A DNA stretch of 64,000 bases from Macrobrachium rosenbergii (taxonomy: Eukaryota; Arthropoda; Malacostraca; Decapoda; Palaemonidae), in contig NC_089755.1 of the NCBI RefSeq assembly GCF_040412425.1, positions 56,316,798 through 56,380,797 on the forward strand, in the 5' to 3' direction. The position numbers were made by a program, and so were the translations under genes. Of the stretch, positions 27,400 to 39,730 are shown in pieces. Within the stretch, counting starts at the first letter, position 1. Every line of letters begins with the position of its first letter. The notes beneath the pieces were generated by a model that saw only the letters and a program-made list of their open reading frames with translations, ran no database searches and was not told the DNA's origin.

Positions 27400-27805
27400 A
27401 AGAGGGCCGCACTGTAGGCGTTACCTAAGGTTCTTTGCGGCGTCCCGTAGGCCCCAAGCTGCAACCCCTTTCATTCCTTTGGACTAAACCTCCGTTCATA
27501 CTCTCTCTCTTCAATCTTGCTTTCCTCCACCGTCTCCTAACAATTGTTTCAGAGCTATTTTAAGCGTTGTATGGCCTCACAGGTCCTAGAACTTGGCCTA
27601 GGCCTAAATTCTATATTCCAGTTCCAATTTCAAACAAGAAAGAAGCCAGATATATACACCAACTCTACACCATTATTTCGCTATAAATTTATTGTTCTCT
27701 CGAGTCTAAACTGGTTAATTTCAGCTCAGAATGGCCTCACATGGCCTAGCGCTTGGCCTAGGCCTAAATTGTATATTCAAATTCCAATTTCAAACAAGAA
27801 AGAAT

Positions 27806-27884
<79 letters not shown>

Positions 27885-27990
27885 CGACAGTCACAGCGAG
27901 ATGACACCACCTAAAACCAACTTTCCACCAGATAGCCGGAGAAATGCGCCGAGTCATTATTTCGCTGTAAATTTATTGTTCTCTCTCGAG
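27400..27990 (+). repeat. Family A repeat followed by a tandem duplication of its 3' end and flank
   Basis: Family A spans 27400-27640. Its 3' end plus flank (to about 27720) is then repeated at 27725-27990 (GGCCTAGGCCTAAATT, TTTCAAACAAGAAAGAA, ATTTATTGTTCTCTC in both). Only the second copy contains a (TA)n array, at 27811-27880. Confidence 0.75.
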
Positions 27991-28242
27991 TCTATACTGG
28001 TTATTTTTTTTCTTTTTTTTTACATGATCGTAGCACTCGAGGAAGTCGGTCGGTGAAAAGCTGTCGTGGCTTCCCTCTTCTTTGTCACTTTTGAGTTTTT
28101 ATTCGTCCATTTGAAAACACTAAGTCAAACACCACTTCAACGGATGCGTGCGAAAAATGAGTTTGAGTTTCCATTCAGTTGTCAGTCAGCAAGTATTTGT
28201 TTTAAACTCTGCTGTTCGTATGTGTCGTGGGATGTTCCAGGT

Positions 28243-28245
<3 letters not shown>

Positions 28246-28293
<48 letters not shown>

Positions 28294-28355
28294 CAAACCT
28301 CCTCCACCGTCGAGAAATCCTTGCGATATATTTTTGTTGTGGGAATGCTTCATGC

Positions 28356-28398
<43 letters not shown>
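28246..28398. repeat. Two (GA)n arrays with partly similar flanks
   Basis: (GA)n at 28246-28287 and 28360-28398. Each is followed by an AAACCTCCTCC..C..GAAATCCTT block, so the pair looks like a duplication. Confidence 0.85.
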
Positions 28399-28401
<3 letters not shown>

Positions 28402-28984
28402 CAAAACCTCCTCCGCTACAGTGAAATCCTTACAATATAGTTTTATATAACCGCACCTAAGTCTGGCTTTCTAGGCCTATGTAATGATTACAATTGGTTT
28501 CTTAAGCCTAGAACATCCGAAAAAAACTAAATAAACGAACAAATAAGTCAATCAATCAATCAGTCAATAAATTTAGTTTTGTTGTCAGTCACGAAGTCCA
28601 CCTTTTGGTAAAATTTGTATGAAAATACAAGTCATTACAGACACAAACTGAAGCAACGGTATAACTATACCCTACCGGAGCAACAAGAATCTTTTTGAAA
28701 TGCATATATGAATGTTTTTATTTATTTATTTATTTAATCATACAGCTGCTTACAGTTATAAAAATTCCTTCAGCCAAATATTTCCCAACATTTGCCCTAG
28801 ACCGATATCATTAAAAGTCGCGGAAGTTACCACGTCAATATAGGTAAGAGCAATCTTACCCCGAAGTGAAATGTTTTTCGCCCATAAAAAAAGGGTGAGA
28901 GAGATAACTGCATTTGGAAAGGGTAGCGGAAAACGAAATATCAAGGACGGCGACAATTCCTACTCCATATATTCTTGCGTGCGT

Positions 28985-29455
28985 ACGTAACAAGGAACTC
29001 GGTCAAGTCTCAAGAGAAAAATAAAATCAGAATAATTCTTGGGCAGGCGAGGATATAAAAAGGAACTCTGGCAAGTCACACGAGAAAAATGAATCAAAAT
29101 AAATTATCAGAGCTACCGTTAGGCAAGCGAGGATATACTGTAAATGGCGTTTTAGATCCGCAGTCATTCCTTCTTTTGTGCTTTTAACCAAAAATGAAAC
29201 CTGGTGGTTTCTGGTTAGGTCTAGCTTCCTCCCCTCCCGAAGGCGAGAATATTACGAGGAACTTCTACCTAGTCACTAGAGAAAGATAAATTTTTAGAGC
29301 AATTGTTAGGCGAGCGAGGATATCAATGGCAGTTTAGATTCGCAATCTATCCTTCTTTTGTGTGTATGTGTGTTTTTGTTTTTGTTTTTTTAAGCCAAAC
29401 TGAAACGTCTGGTAGCTACTGGTTAGGTCTAGCTTTTCCCCTCTCGAAGCCAAGT
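28985..29455. repeat. Diverged tandem duplication, about 182-bp period
   Basis: GCGAGGATATACTGTAAATG and GCGAGGATATCAATGGCAG start two similar blocks sharing CATTCCTTCTTTTGTG / CTATCCTTCTTTTGTG and GGTTAGGTCTAGCTT. A partial third copy lies to the left. Confidence 0.75.
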
Positions 29456-29912
29456 CATGTGTGTATTCAAAATGTCTGTCTTCCGGCACCATTGTCGCCC
29501 AGTACCTTCGTCTTCCCTTGGCCTTCCTCGTCCTCTTGCCTTGAATCCGTATATGTGTATCTTTTTCTGAAGCTCAAAATTTTGCAGTTTCATTTGCTGG
29601 AGGTCCAGATCTGCGCTCTTTTTGTCAGTCACGTGGCCTCCAACGGTAGCCATCCTTGGGCTATGGTGAGTCGGGCGCCAAGAGAAATTGGGTAACAGCA
29701 GGGGCACTTTCACCCTCGTGCCCTTCGTATGGGAAATGGAAACGACTAATTAATTCCGTGTTATCATATTTCACGCATTCATACGTTTATGCCAATGAGG
29801 CTAGCCGATAATGAGCAATACCCGCCATGAGCTTTTAAATTTCTTAGACCTTTTGGCGGGAAATCTAACCAGCCATTAGCTCCAGCTGGTCAGTTGCTAA
29901 CCAAGCAATTTT

Positions 29913-29916
<4 letters not shown>

Positions 29917-29966
<50 letters not shown>
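29917..29966. repeat. (GA)n array
   Basis: Pure GA of about 50 bases. Confidence 0.95.
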
Positions 29967-29969
<3 letters not shown>

Positions 29970-30689
29970 GATTTTTTATCGATTGATTTCTGGTTATTAA
30001 AACTGGCGTGGCAACATCTAGGTTATTGACGTCGACGCTAAAGATGTAGGATGTCTACTGTCTTCTTTTTATATTAAATCACGACGAAAGACATCGAGAA
30101 AAATGTCAAAATGTCGCTTTGTGTCGTCCTTGCCACAGAAGTCACGACAGACTTCAAGAAAAATGTCGCTTTGTATATCCTGGTCTGGATTTAAATAAGG
30201 GTCTTGTAAGATGTTAGATGCTTCTACAATCTTACAGGTCTGGAGACAATTAACTAATACAAAAGATATGGTGACATTGTTAGCATTGTTCCACGGCAGC
30301 TCCGTGTCTCAAAATGACCGGATATAGAAGGGCGTGAATTCATCGCTGTTTCCCTTTGTTTAATCCCCCTCGGCACCTGTTATAAGTAGTCTCGAAAGGC
30401 CGGATATTCAGTGGGGTGAATTCCTCGCTGTTTTTCCCCCTCGGCACCTTTTTTAAAATGCAATCTCCACAACTATCACCATTCTAGCGTGCGAGCTTAT
30501 CGTCAATGGCGGCCGGATGGAACAACTTAAACGGTTAGGTAGTGCTTAAGAGCTGAAGGAATTCTGCCCCGTGGACAGAATGACGTTCCAGCGAGGTGTC
30601 CTTCGTAATCCTTCGTGATGGACGATGAGATACGCAGAATGTGTGCTACATTTTGTTCTTTGTCTCCTTTTAAAGAAAGATAAAGAGGA
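29967..30689. other. Intergenic, weak internal duplications
   Basis: Repeated GACATCGAGAAAAATGTC / GACTTCAAGAAAAATGTC and CCCCTCGGCACCT blocks suggest small old duplications. No gene. Confidence 0.45.
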
Positions 30690-31312
30690 TGCTTAGCTTT
30701 TCAACACACGTTTCTTAGGCCTAGCTTTTCAGCGCAGACGTTTATTGAGCTTACCGTTTCAACTCAAACGCATACTGAGCCTACCTCTTCAACACAGGCG
30801 TACATTGAACCTACCTTTTCAACACAGACGTATATTGAGCCTATACCTTTTCAACGTAGAGGTATATTGAGCCTATACCTTTTCAACGCAGACGTATATT
30901 GTGCCTATCTTTTCAACATAGACGTATACTGAACCTATCTCTTCAACACAGACGTACATTGAGCCTACATTGTCAACACAGACGTTTATTAGGCCTAGCT
31001 TTGCAACGCAGACGATTATTAGGCTTAGCTTTTCAACACAAACGTATATTGAGCCTATCTTTTCAACGCAGACGTATATTGAGCCTACCTTTTCAACATA
31101 GACGCATTTGAGACTAGCTTTTCAATGCAGGCGTATATTGAACCTACCTTTTCAACACAGACGTATATATTGAGCCTACCTTTTCAGCGCAGACGTATGT
31201 TGAGCCTACCTTCTCAACGCAGACGTATATTGAGCCTACCTTTTCAACGCAGACGTTTATTAGGCTTAGCTTTTCAACACAGACGCATTTGAGCCTACCT
31301 TTTCAACACACA
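30690..31312. repeat. 30-bp minisatellite, about 20 copies
   Basis: Unit CCTACCTTTTCAACACAGAC then GTATATTGAG. Variants with TTTATTAGGCTTAGC are interspersed. The open + frame over it is incidental. Confidence 0.9.
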
Positions 31313-31430
31313 TTTGTAAAGATGTCCTTGTGAAAGGTGAGCAACTTTTTTGGAAAAGGTTACTGCGTTGAAATCTCACCGAATGGTGTCCGATTATGGT
31401 GAGTCATGGAGATGAAATATATATTTATGA

Positions 31431-31434
<4 letters not shown>

Positions 31435-31500
<66 letters not shown>
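31435..31500. repeat. (GA)n array
   Basis: Pure GA of about 66 bases, shortly after the 30-bp minisatellite. Confidence 0.95.
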
Positions 31501-31504
<4 letters not shown>

Positions 31505-31920
31505 CCTGTCCAGCTGTCACGTCCCGCCCACCAGATTCACAGGCGTAGATCTCAAATTATAATTTCTTTTGAATTCACGGTTCGCTAAATTAAGACTCCG
31601 CCAAATTTAATCAACCACATTTCTCGTGGTAATAATACTTGCTTCGTAGCCTTGACGTAAATTAGATTAAAAGTCAAGATATTATAATTTCTTCCCTCAA
31701 ATATTTCGTATTTAATGTCAGACGAGGAAGGGTAAGGTGTGATATCCGACCAAAAAAAGGGAAGTTTTTGTACGGTTTGAGACTTGCGGCTAATCTGGGA
31801 TTACAAGTATGCGGATTTGCAGGCAGGTTTGAACGCGGACTTAGAAACGGATTTGGATCACCGTTATTTGATTTTAAATGTCCTTACGGATGTAACTCAG
31901 AAGTCTTATATATGTAAATG

Positions 31921-31997
<77 letters not shown>
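31921..31997. repeat. (TA)n array
   Basis: Pure TA of about 77 bases. Confidence 0.95.
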
Positions 31998-32002
<5 letters not shown>

Positions 32003-32325
32003 TTAACAAGTTCTTACCTCAGTGCTTACATGTGGCATTCTCAATATTAGTGAAGTTTTCACTTGTATAATTAATTAAGATTCTTCCATTTTTATCCAAA
32101 TTCTATCTGAAAATGAACTTTTTATTTTATTTAAGAATAAATTCATCTCCTTTATTTCAAATTTATTTAAATTCTTCCATTCAAGAGTTCCAGTTTTATG
32201 TATTTTTATTTGCCAAGTAGTTTTTACAGATGTTAACTCAGAAACAGTTTTAGTAATATGTAGAATTACAATTGGACAGTTATTGTAACCTTGGCAGTTG
32301 TGCATACGTGTACTGTCAATTTTGC

Positions 32326-32327
<2 letters not shown>

Positions 32328-32391
<64 letters not shown>

Positions 32392-32463
32392 GTAGGTCGA
32401 AATTGTCTTTTAAAATTCCGATCTCTTCAAATGTCAAGGACGCCAGGCAGTTTGCTGGGTAAG

Positions 32464-32525
<62 letters not shown>

Positions 32526-32558
32526 CCCCCACCACCATGCTAGACCATATTGATTTAC

Positions 32559-32641
<83 letters not shown>
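32328..32641. repeat. Two (CT)n arrays and a (TA)n array
   Basis: (CT)n at 32328-32388 and 32467-32521, then (TA)n at 32563-32641. Confidence 0.95.
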
Positions 32642-32644
<3 letters not shown>

Positions 32645-32903
32645 CAAGACCTTCACAGGACACGGAGGATGTAAGTAGTACAGAAGCATCCTTCACAACG
32701 CGTGTATAGAATATAATGATATTCGCCCAGGATTCTCCTCGTATTCCTATTGTTGCGTATCTTAGTCAAGAGTAAATTCCCGGTTTAGTCCGGGCAAAGG
32801 CATCAGGAACCGGATTCTTTCCTTTTTTTTCCTTTTTGTTTATTTTTTCCTTTTTATTCTGGGAGCAATTGTATACAGCGTCTCTAAGCGTTGGATGATT
32901 CTG

Positions 32904-32906
<3 letters not shown>

Positions 32907-32973
<67 letters not shown>
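32907..32973. repeat. (TA)n array
   Basis: Pure TA of about 67 bases. Confidence 0.95.
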
Positions 32974-32977
<4 letters not shown>

Positions 32978-33151
32978 GTGTGTAAAAGTTTCGACACCTG
33001 AGTGCTTCGCATCTTGGAGAATGTATTACATACATTCTTACTAATTACCTGGTTTATATTCCGGAGACGTCTTACCATTCCTCTCTTCAAATTGAAAATG
33101 TATTCGTCGCTATATAATATATAATATCCTTGGTAAATCTAGGTACCATTT

Positions 33152-33523
33152 TTAGTTTTCTCATAAAAGAAAGCTATTGTGCCGGCTTTGTCTGTCCGCC
33201 CTCAGATCTTAAAAACTACGGAGGCTAGAGGGCTGCAAATTGGTATGTCGATCATCCACCCTCCAATCATCAAACATACCAAATTGCAGCCCTCTATTTT
33301 CAGGATTTTTAAAATTTTATTTAAGGTTAAAGTTAGCCATGATCGTGCGTATGGCACCGCTATAGGCGCCAGCAGCACAGGCCACCACCAGCCCGTGGCT
33401 GAAAGTTACATGGACCACGGCTGAGAGTTTCATTGGCCGTGGCGGAGAGTTTCATACAGCATTGTACGCTGTACAGAAAACTCGATTGCGCCGAAGTTTC
33501 TTCGGCGCATTTTTTTACTTGTT
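33152..33523 (+). mobile_element. Family C multi-hairpin element, copy 4
   Basis: Carries the AGAGGGCTGCAA hairpin and a perfect terminal stem (GCGCCGAAG/CTTCGGCGC). The middle hairpin is replaced by repeated CCACGGC motifs. Confidence 0.75.
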
Positions 33524-33744
33524 GGACATTGACTCATATTTCTGTAATGTCTTGGTATATTCTGTATATCACTTGAATCAGATTTTCATGAGGCCTTTTG
33601 AGAGCATAAACTCTCACTTAATGGAGTGATCTGATCTCGAAATGGCTGTCGTTAAACTCTTAAATGAGAGATTTAAATAGAAAGATTCTGCAAATCATCC
33701 TACACTTTCATCTGCTCCCAGAATCATGTATGAAGTTTCTTCAT

Positions 33745-33970
33745 GAAGCGCCGTTGTTGCCGGGGCATTCCTCAGGCCCGTGGCTGCAACTCCTTTCGTT
33801 CCTTATACTGTACCTCCTTTCATATTCTCTTTCTTCCATCTTACTTTCCTCAGCTCTCTCCTGACAATTGATTCATAGTGCAACTGCTTTGAGGTTTTCC
33901 TCTGTTACACCCCTCAAACCTTTTACTGTCAGTTTCCGCTTCAGCGCTGAATGACCTCATAGGTCGCAGT
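33745..33970 (+). repeat. Family A dispersed repeat
   Basis: Starts at GAAGCGCCGTTGTTGCCGGG and ends at CATAGGTCGCAGTGG. Followed by (AAT)n at 33990-34053. Confidence 0.7.
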
Positions 33971-33988
33971 GGTATTTGATTTTCTGGC

Positions 33989-33989
<1 letters not shown>

Positions 33990-34053
<64 letters not shown>
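33990..34053. repeat. (AAT)n array at the end of a family A copy
   Basis: Follows the family A repeat by about 20 bases. Confidence 0.9.
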
Positions 34054-34056
<3 letters not shown>

Positions 34057-34729
34057 TACTAGGGAATACTTGTATTACTGAAACGAATGTGTATGTGTTT
34101 ATGTGTGGATTCTGATTATTGATCGAGAAGTTTTAACTGGCGCTTCTATCAGCCAAAAAAAAAAAAACACTTTAAGCTAAACGAGGAAGGCTGATAATAA
34201 TATTATTATTCCAGTGTTTCACTAAAATTTAAAAATTAGGTTTAGGAATTCTCCATACTCTGTTTACTGCCCTAATATGGGAAACTGCAGTATCTGCAAA
34301 ATTTTCCAAATTGAGATATGCCACCTACTGGGCTCGTGAAACACTACAACACAAGTTACTGCAGTTTCAGAATGATTCTTCGATGTTTTTCACGAGTATT
34401 TGGGGGGGGGGTCTCATTTACAGTATCTACAAAATCAGTAGTGAGTCAAGGGAGTACCTACCATTATTCTCAGTTTTGTATTTTTGCTGACACTGCAGTC
34501 TTCCATTTTAGGGCAGATCAAGAGCCAGGTAAATGTTCTCAGTAACCTGAATCATTAACTAGGATGAGAAAATGTATATTAATGTGCATCCTGAGATCAT
34601 GACTGGACATCTTAGCCAGGAAGGAAATCAGTGTAGCATTACCCCAATTATTTTGTTGTCAGCTGGTCTGGTGGCTAGCGTCGTGGCATGTCGCTCATTG
34701 GCTCTGTATCACGGTCAGTTACTGCTGCA

Positions 34730-34845
34730 GTGGGAGGTTGCAACCAACATTCTTTGGAAGCTCGAATTTCAAGTCAATGGCCCCTGTGGTGGGCTTGTTC
34801 CGTGTGAATAGGTTTCGTCTGATGAAATAATAATAAAAATAATAC
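34730..34845 (+). mobile_element. Family B copy 5
   Basis: Core segment (CATTCTTTGGAAGCTCGAAT) followed by GAATAGGTTTCGTCTGATG and a short imperfect (AAT)n tail. Confidence 0.65.
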
Positions 34846-34889
34846 CTGCTGTTTTCTCAGGGAGTCCACACAGATTAAACATTCTCATT

Positions 34890-35115
34890 AATGATTTACT
34901 TACATTTTCTATCTGTTTATTTATTAATTTGGTAATTTATCTTTTCTTCTGATAACTGATCTCTTCTTTCTGTATTTCCTGATATTTTCTGGTACTTCTT
35001 TGAGATGAACACCATAATATTCTTTGGAACCTCGAATTTAAAGACAGTGGCCCCTGTGGTGGGCTTGTTCTGCGTGATTAGGGCTCTTCATCTTCTGAAC
35101 AACAACAGCAATGAC
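34890..35115 (+). mobile_element. Family B copy 6
   Basis: Second copy immediately downstream, keeping more of the AT-rich 3' region (CTCTTCTTTCTGTATTTCCT) and ending in CTTCTGAACAACAACA, so the tail differs from the usual (AAT)n. Confidence 0.65.
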
Positions 35116-35564
35116 AATAATGCACACGAGCGCGTTTGCACAAACAACCAGAGAACGACGCTCTAGAATGACACGTATCTCAAGTGGCTGTGTACGTGAC
35201 AGAAAATGAACAAAAATTGAATATAATAGGCCTATTTTGACTTGTGACGTGTTTAGGACTTTTGATTATATTCTTTGCTGTGCTCCAGATGCCAAAGCAC
35301 TTGAGACGCGTCTTTCCTTTCTAAGGATTTCGGTTGAAACTGTATCAGAAACTTTTTAGTCAAATTGTAGGGCCCGTTGTCTTACTGGCTGCCTTTGAGG
35401 AAGAGCCCGTGCCACGTTGGTGTTTTTTGGTCGAGCTGGCGTTACGCCAGCACTGGCTCTCGCTCACAAAGCAGCCCGTGAAGCTAGCTGTGACGGCATA
35501 AGGCTGAATTGGTCTAAAACAATAGGGAGGCTGTGTGTCCGTGGATCTGAATTCTTAAATCCGT

Positions 35565-35885
35565 GCTCTCTCTCTCTACTCCTTTACCCTTGGCTGTCTC
35601 TCTCTACTCCTTGATCCTTGGCTGTCTCTGATCCTTGATCCTAGGCTGTCTGTCTCTACTCCTTGACCCTTGGCTGTCTCTGATCCTTGATCCTTGGCTG
35701 TCTCTCTCTACTCCTTGATCCTTGACTGTCTCTCTGCAGTCCTTGATCCTTGCCTGCTATCTCTACTCCTTGATCCTTGACTGTCTCTCTCTACTCCTTG
35801 ATCCTTGCCTGCTATCTCTACTCCTTGATCTTTGCCTGCTATCTGTACTCCTTGACCCCTTACCTGGCTGCTCGCTATCTCTACC
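35565..35885. repeat. Minisatellite of CTCTACTCCTTGATCCTTG type
   Basis: About 12 units of 25-30 bases (TCTCTACTCCTTGATCCTTG then CCTGCTAT or GCTGTCT). Confidence 0.85.
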
Positions 35886-36277
35886 CCTCGACCTACGTTT
35901 GCCCTGCCTGACCTTCCATCAGAGCGAGTAGACGAGACACCACCTGACCTGTTCTAAACACCGCAATAATCATATCTCTTGCGAAAGGAAATGTCATCTG
36001 GAGGCCCATTTTACGAGCGAGGCCACGACACAAATTCACCGGAAGGTGGGGTGGGGGTGGGGGTGTTCTGAAAAGCATGCCCGTGAAACTTTATCAGTTA
36101 GTGTTTGTTTAGATAAACTCATTGTTTGTTGGTGGTAGGGATGATTTGGCATTTATTAGCCTGTCAGAGACTTGCTTTGGGACTATACAATAACGGATGG
36201 AAATGGGCGAAAATGCGGACTCACGAATGACGCGAAGTTGGACGACAAAGTAGGGCGAATTCTTAAGCCTTCTGGCG

Positions 36278-36405
36278 GCCAAGGACGCAGGATTGTATTT
36301 AGATGACTAGGGCGACTCATTTAGGACGCAGGATTGTATTTAGATGACTAGGGCGACTCATTCAGGACGCAGGATTGTATTCAGATGACTAGAGAGACTC
36401 ATTCA
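36278..36405. repeat. 41-bp minisatellite, 3 copies
   Basis: AGGACGCAGGATTGTATTTA then GATGACTAGGGCGACTCATT, nearly identical copies. Confidence 0.9.
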
Positions 36406-36529
36406 GTCGCTCAAGGATAGAGTCAACAGCTGGAGACGATTGTTGACGAATTATTTAAAGCGAGATCTCGCTCCAAAACTAACGACTTTTAGATAATGTA
36501 TCACTGGTTCGACCTGACGAAAAGCCTCA

Positions 36530-36765
36530 TTACCTACAAAATCTCCTTACCTGCAACCTCTTCCGCTCCTTTTACTGCACCTCCGTTCATATTCTCTTTC
36601 AACCATCTACTAATGATTGTTTTGTAGTGCTGCTTCCAAAGGTTTTTCTCCTGTTACAATTTAAAGTTTTTTTTTTTTACTGTCAATTAACCTTTCAGCT
36701 GTGAATGACCTCATAGGTCCCAACGCTTATTAGCCATTGACCTAAATTCTCTATTCTATACTCTG
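36530..36765 (+). repeat. Family A dispersed repeat
   Basis: Lacks the GTGCAC start. Has CACCTCCGTTCATATTCTCT, ATGACCTCATAGGTCCCAAC and CCTAAATTCTCTATTC. Confidence 0.7.
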
Positions 36766-37179
36766 TAATCTTACAACAAAACCATTCGCTATAGACGTTA
36801 TAAATAACCTAGATACAGTAATTACCGTGTCATCACCACTGACCTAGCGTTTCAGATCTAGGCCTACAATGCTACGTGAGAGTATCGTATATTTTTCTCA
36901 CTTTTGCTATCATATAAATAGCTATTTGATAAGTAGTTTCTCGCGAGTATGAGGTAAAGCCGCGGCTTTCGCGCCGTCACGCAATAATTACCGATCATTC
37001 CGCTCATAAGCAATTCCACGCGTAGACTTTCTAAGGCTAAGCAATACGAGCGTAAAATCGCTAACCATCCGGAAACTGGTTCAGATATTAGCTCAAATTT
37101 CTCGCTCCATCTAGCGGCTAAAATTCCACGCTCCGGAAAACGTAATGAAGTGGAAACTTCAGCCCCCACTTTCAGGCAT

Positions 37180-37183
37180 CCAG

Positions 37184-37236
<53 letters not shown>

Positions 37237-37279
37237 AGTCTGTGGCTAAACGAAGACAGCGCACATATTACCCTTAGGT

Positions 37280-37322
<43 letters not shown>

Positions 37323-37363
37323 GTCTGTGGCTAAACGAAGACAGCGCACATATTACCCTTAGG

Positions 37364-37427
<64 letters not shown>

Positions 37428-37468
37428 GTCTGTGGCTAAACGAAGACAGCGCACATATTACCCTTAGG

Positions 37469-37531
<63 letters not shown>

Positions 37532-37596
37532 AGCCTTCTCAATTCTGTGCTCTCCAGAAATCTTGACGTAAATCTCAGCCACTTTCAGGCATCCAG

Positions 37597-37666
<70 letters not shown>

Positions 37667-37675
37667 AGGCTTCTC
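37180..37675. repeat. Nested repeat: three (CT)n-bearing tandem units plus flanking (CT)n
   Basis: CAGTCTGTGGCTAAACGAAG and CACATATTACCCTTAGGTTG recur three times, each followed by a (CT)n tract of a different length. TCAGGCATCCAGAATCTCTC marks both ends of the block. Confidence 0.85.
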
Positions 37676-37837
37676 GTAAGTTTTGAAAAGAAGTATCCTG
37701 AATGAAAGGGGGAAGAAGGTCCTTCTCAAATCGATCCCAGGGAGTTGGGAGTCGACCTTTCCAGTGCTGTTGAAAGTCCTTCTCTGTTTTCGAGGTAGCC
37801 TCGGGTGAAGGAGGGACGAAGTTGTATAAGAGAATGG

Positions 37838-37855
37838 CGTCTTCTTCTTCTTCTT

Positions 37856-37886
<31 letters not shown>

Positions 37887-37913
37887 TCCGAGATTCTGTA
37901 GAAATTCACCTAC

Positions 37914-37973
<60 letters not shown>

Positions 37974-38070
37974 AAGGAATGACGTCCTTTTCTTTATATT
38001 CTTCTTCTTCTTCTTCTTCTTCTTCTTCTTCTTCTTCTTCTTCTTCTAGATTCTCTAAGAGTTCACCTAC

Positions 38071-38118
<48 letters not shown>
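37838..38118. repeat. Duplicated compound unit (TTC)n + spacer + (ATT)n
   Basis: Two successive units of (TTC)n, then GAGATTCTGTAGAAATTCAC or AGATTCTCTAAGAGTTCAC, then (ATT)n. Confidence 0.85.
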
Positions 38119-38120
<2 letters not shown>

Positions 38121-38229
38121 TGAATAGACTTTGGGGTTACGATAGCAAACTCTAGTGAGCCATCGCGCTGAAATTTAACAAATAATTTTCTTCGTAATTC
38201 TGTTAAATATAAAACCAAAAACCCCGTGT

Positions 38230-38425
38230 TGGGTGCACTGTAGGCACACTTAAGGTTCTTCGCGGCGTCCCTTCGGCCCCTAGCTGCATCCCCTTTCATT
38301 CCTTTTACTGTACCTCCGTTCATATTCTCTTTCTTCCGTCTTACTTCCCTCAAACCCTCTCCTAACAATTATTCCAACATTATTTGTCCTAAATTTTATA
38401 TTCCAGTTTTAATTCCAAGACGAAA
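38230..38425 (+). repeat. Family A dispersed repeat feeding into a minisatellite
   Basis: Begins GGTGCACTGTAGGCACACTT and ends GTCCTAAATTTTATATTCCA. That end is itself the start of the 55-bp minisatellite to its right. Confidence 0.75.
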
Positions 38426-38860
38426 AAGGAACTAGATGTATGAAGAAATTTTATATTCCAGTTTCAATTCCAAGACGAAAAAAGGAACTGGATATTTGAA
38501 GAAATTTTATATCCCAATTTTAATTCCAAGACAAAAAAAGGAACTGGATATTTGAAGAAATTTTATATTCCAATTTTAATTCCAAGACGAAAAAGGAACT
38601 GAATATTTGACAAAATTTTATATTCCAATTTTAATTCCAAGACGAAGAAGGATCTAGATATTTGAAGAAATTTTATATTCCAGTTTCAATTCCAAGACGA
38701 AAAAGGAACTGGATATTTGAAGAAATTTTATATCCCAATTTTAATTCCAAGACAAAAAAGGAACTGGATATTTGAAGAAATTTTATATTCCAATTTTAAT
38801 TCCAAGACGAAAAAGGATCTAGATATTTGAAGAAATTTTATATTCCAATTTTAAAGACAA
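38390..38860. repeat. 55-bp minisatellite, about 8 copies, derived from a family A end
   Basis: Unit GAAGAAATTTTATATTCCAA, TTTTAATTCCAAGACGAAAA, AGGAACTGGATATTT. The block TTTTATATTCCAGTTTTAAT is the terminus of the family A copy to its left. Confidence 0.9.
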
Positions 38861-39730
38861 CCGGAAATGACACTGACAGCTCAAAAATGGCGATCACTTC
38901 GGGGAAATTTCAAACAAAGGTTACACGGCTCGATTTGGGAAAATTGCTGTGTCATTACATATAAATTTTGCTGCGTAAAAGATATAAACGATACAATTAT
39001 TTTTTTATATATATATATTTTTTTAGAGGCGAGGAAAGTTAATATAGATGTGGTTGATTTAAAAGGTTCATTTCTTCAGCGGCAAATTCGACCAGAAATA
39101 TACATATATATACGGACGTATGTATATGTGTGTATATGTGACCGTGCACGTGAAAAATATACACTCTTGTGTTTATTTCTCTTATCAAATATCCTTGTGT
39201 TTGTTTCTCTTAGCAAATATCCGCTCACCTCTTTCCCGAAGCGTCATTGCATTTAAATGAAAAATATGCACACAATCTTCGCTGATACTTCTCGTTCGTG
39301 TAACTATAACTTAATGAATTCGTTATAATGACAACATCCGTAACCTAATAGCGATCTCGATCCCTTGATCTGTAATGACAGATGTCAATCATTTTTTTAT
39401 TCTACTTCCTCTTCCATTTGTATGCCAGTCTGTTCGTCTGTCCGTCACGCGGAAAATTGCAGGGCGAGAGATTCTCTCAACAGCTCACAATGCAGTTGGT
39501 GGGGAAATCTCTTCTATATAAGTTTCTACGTACTTTGAATTCTGCTATGACTGAGAGATGATATTTTGTTGTGAGTGCAAGCACAGATAGATATTTTAAA
39601 GGTGATATTATTGTTATTATTGGCGTGATTGCAAGCACGGAAGTTTTTTTTGGGGTGTATTTGGGATCGTATTTTGAAAGAGGATTGTCACTTTTGGGGA
39701 TTAACTATCGTTTCCAGACGTGGTTAAAGT
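38861..39730. other. Intergenic, nothing recognised
   Basis: An open + frame over 38867-39256 has no recognisable domain. A short CTTGTGTTTATTTCTCTTA duplication lies near 39165-39225. Confidence 0.45.

Noticed and set aside
30690..31312. CRISPR-like regular repeats
   Set aside because: The repeats are adjacent with no spacers and the host is a eukaryote; it is a 30-bp minisatellite. The same holds for the other arrays.
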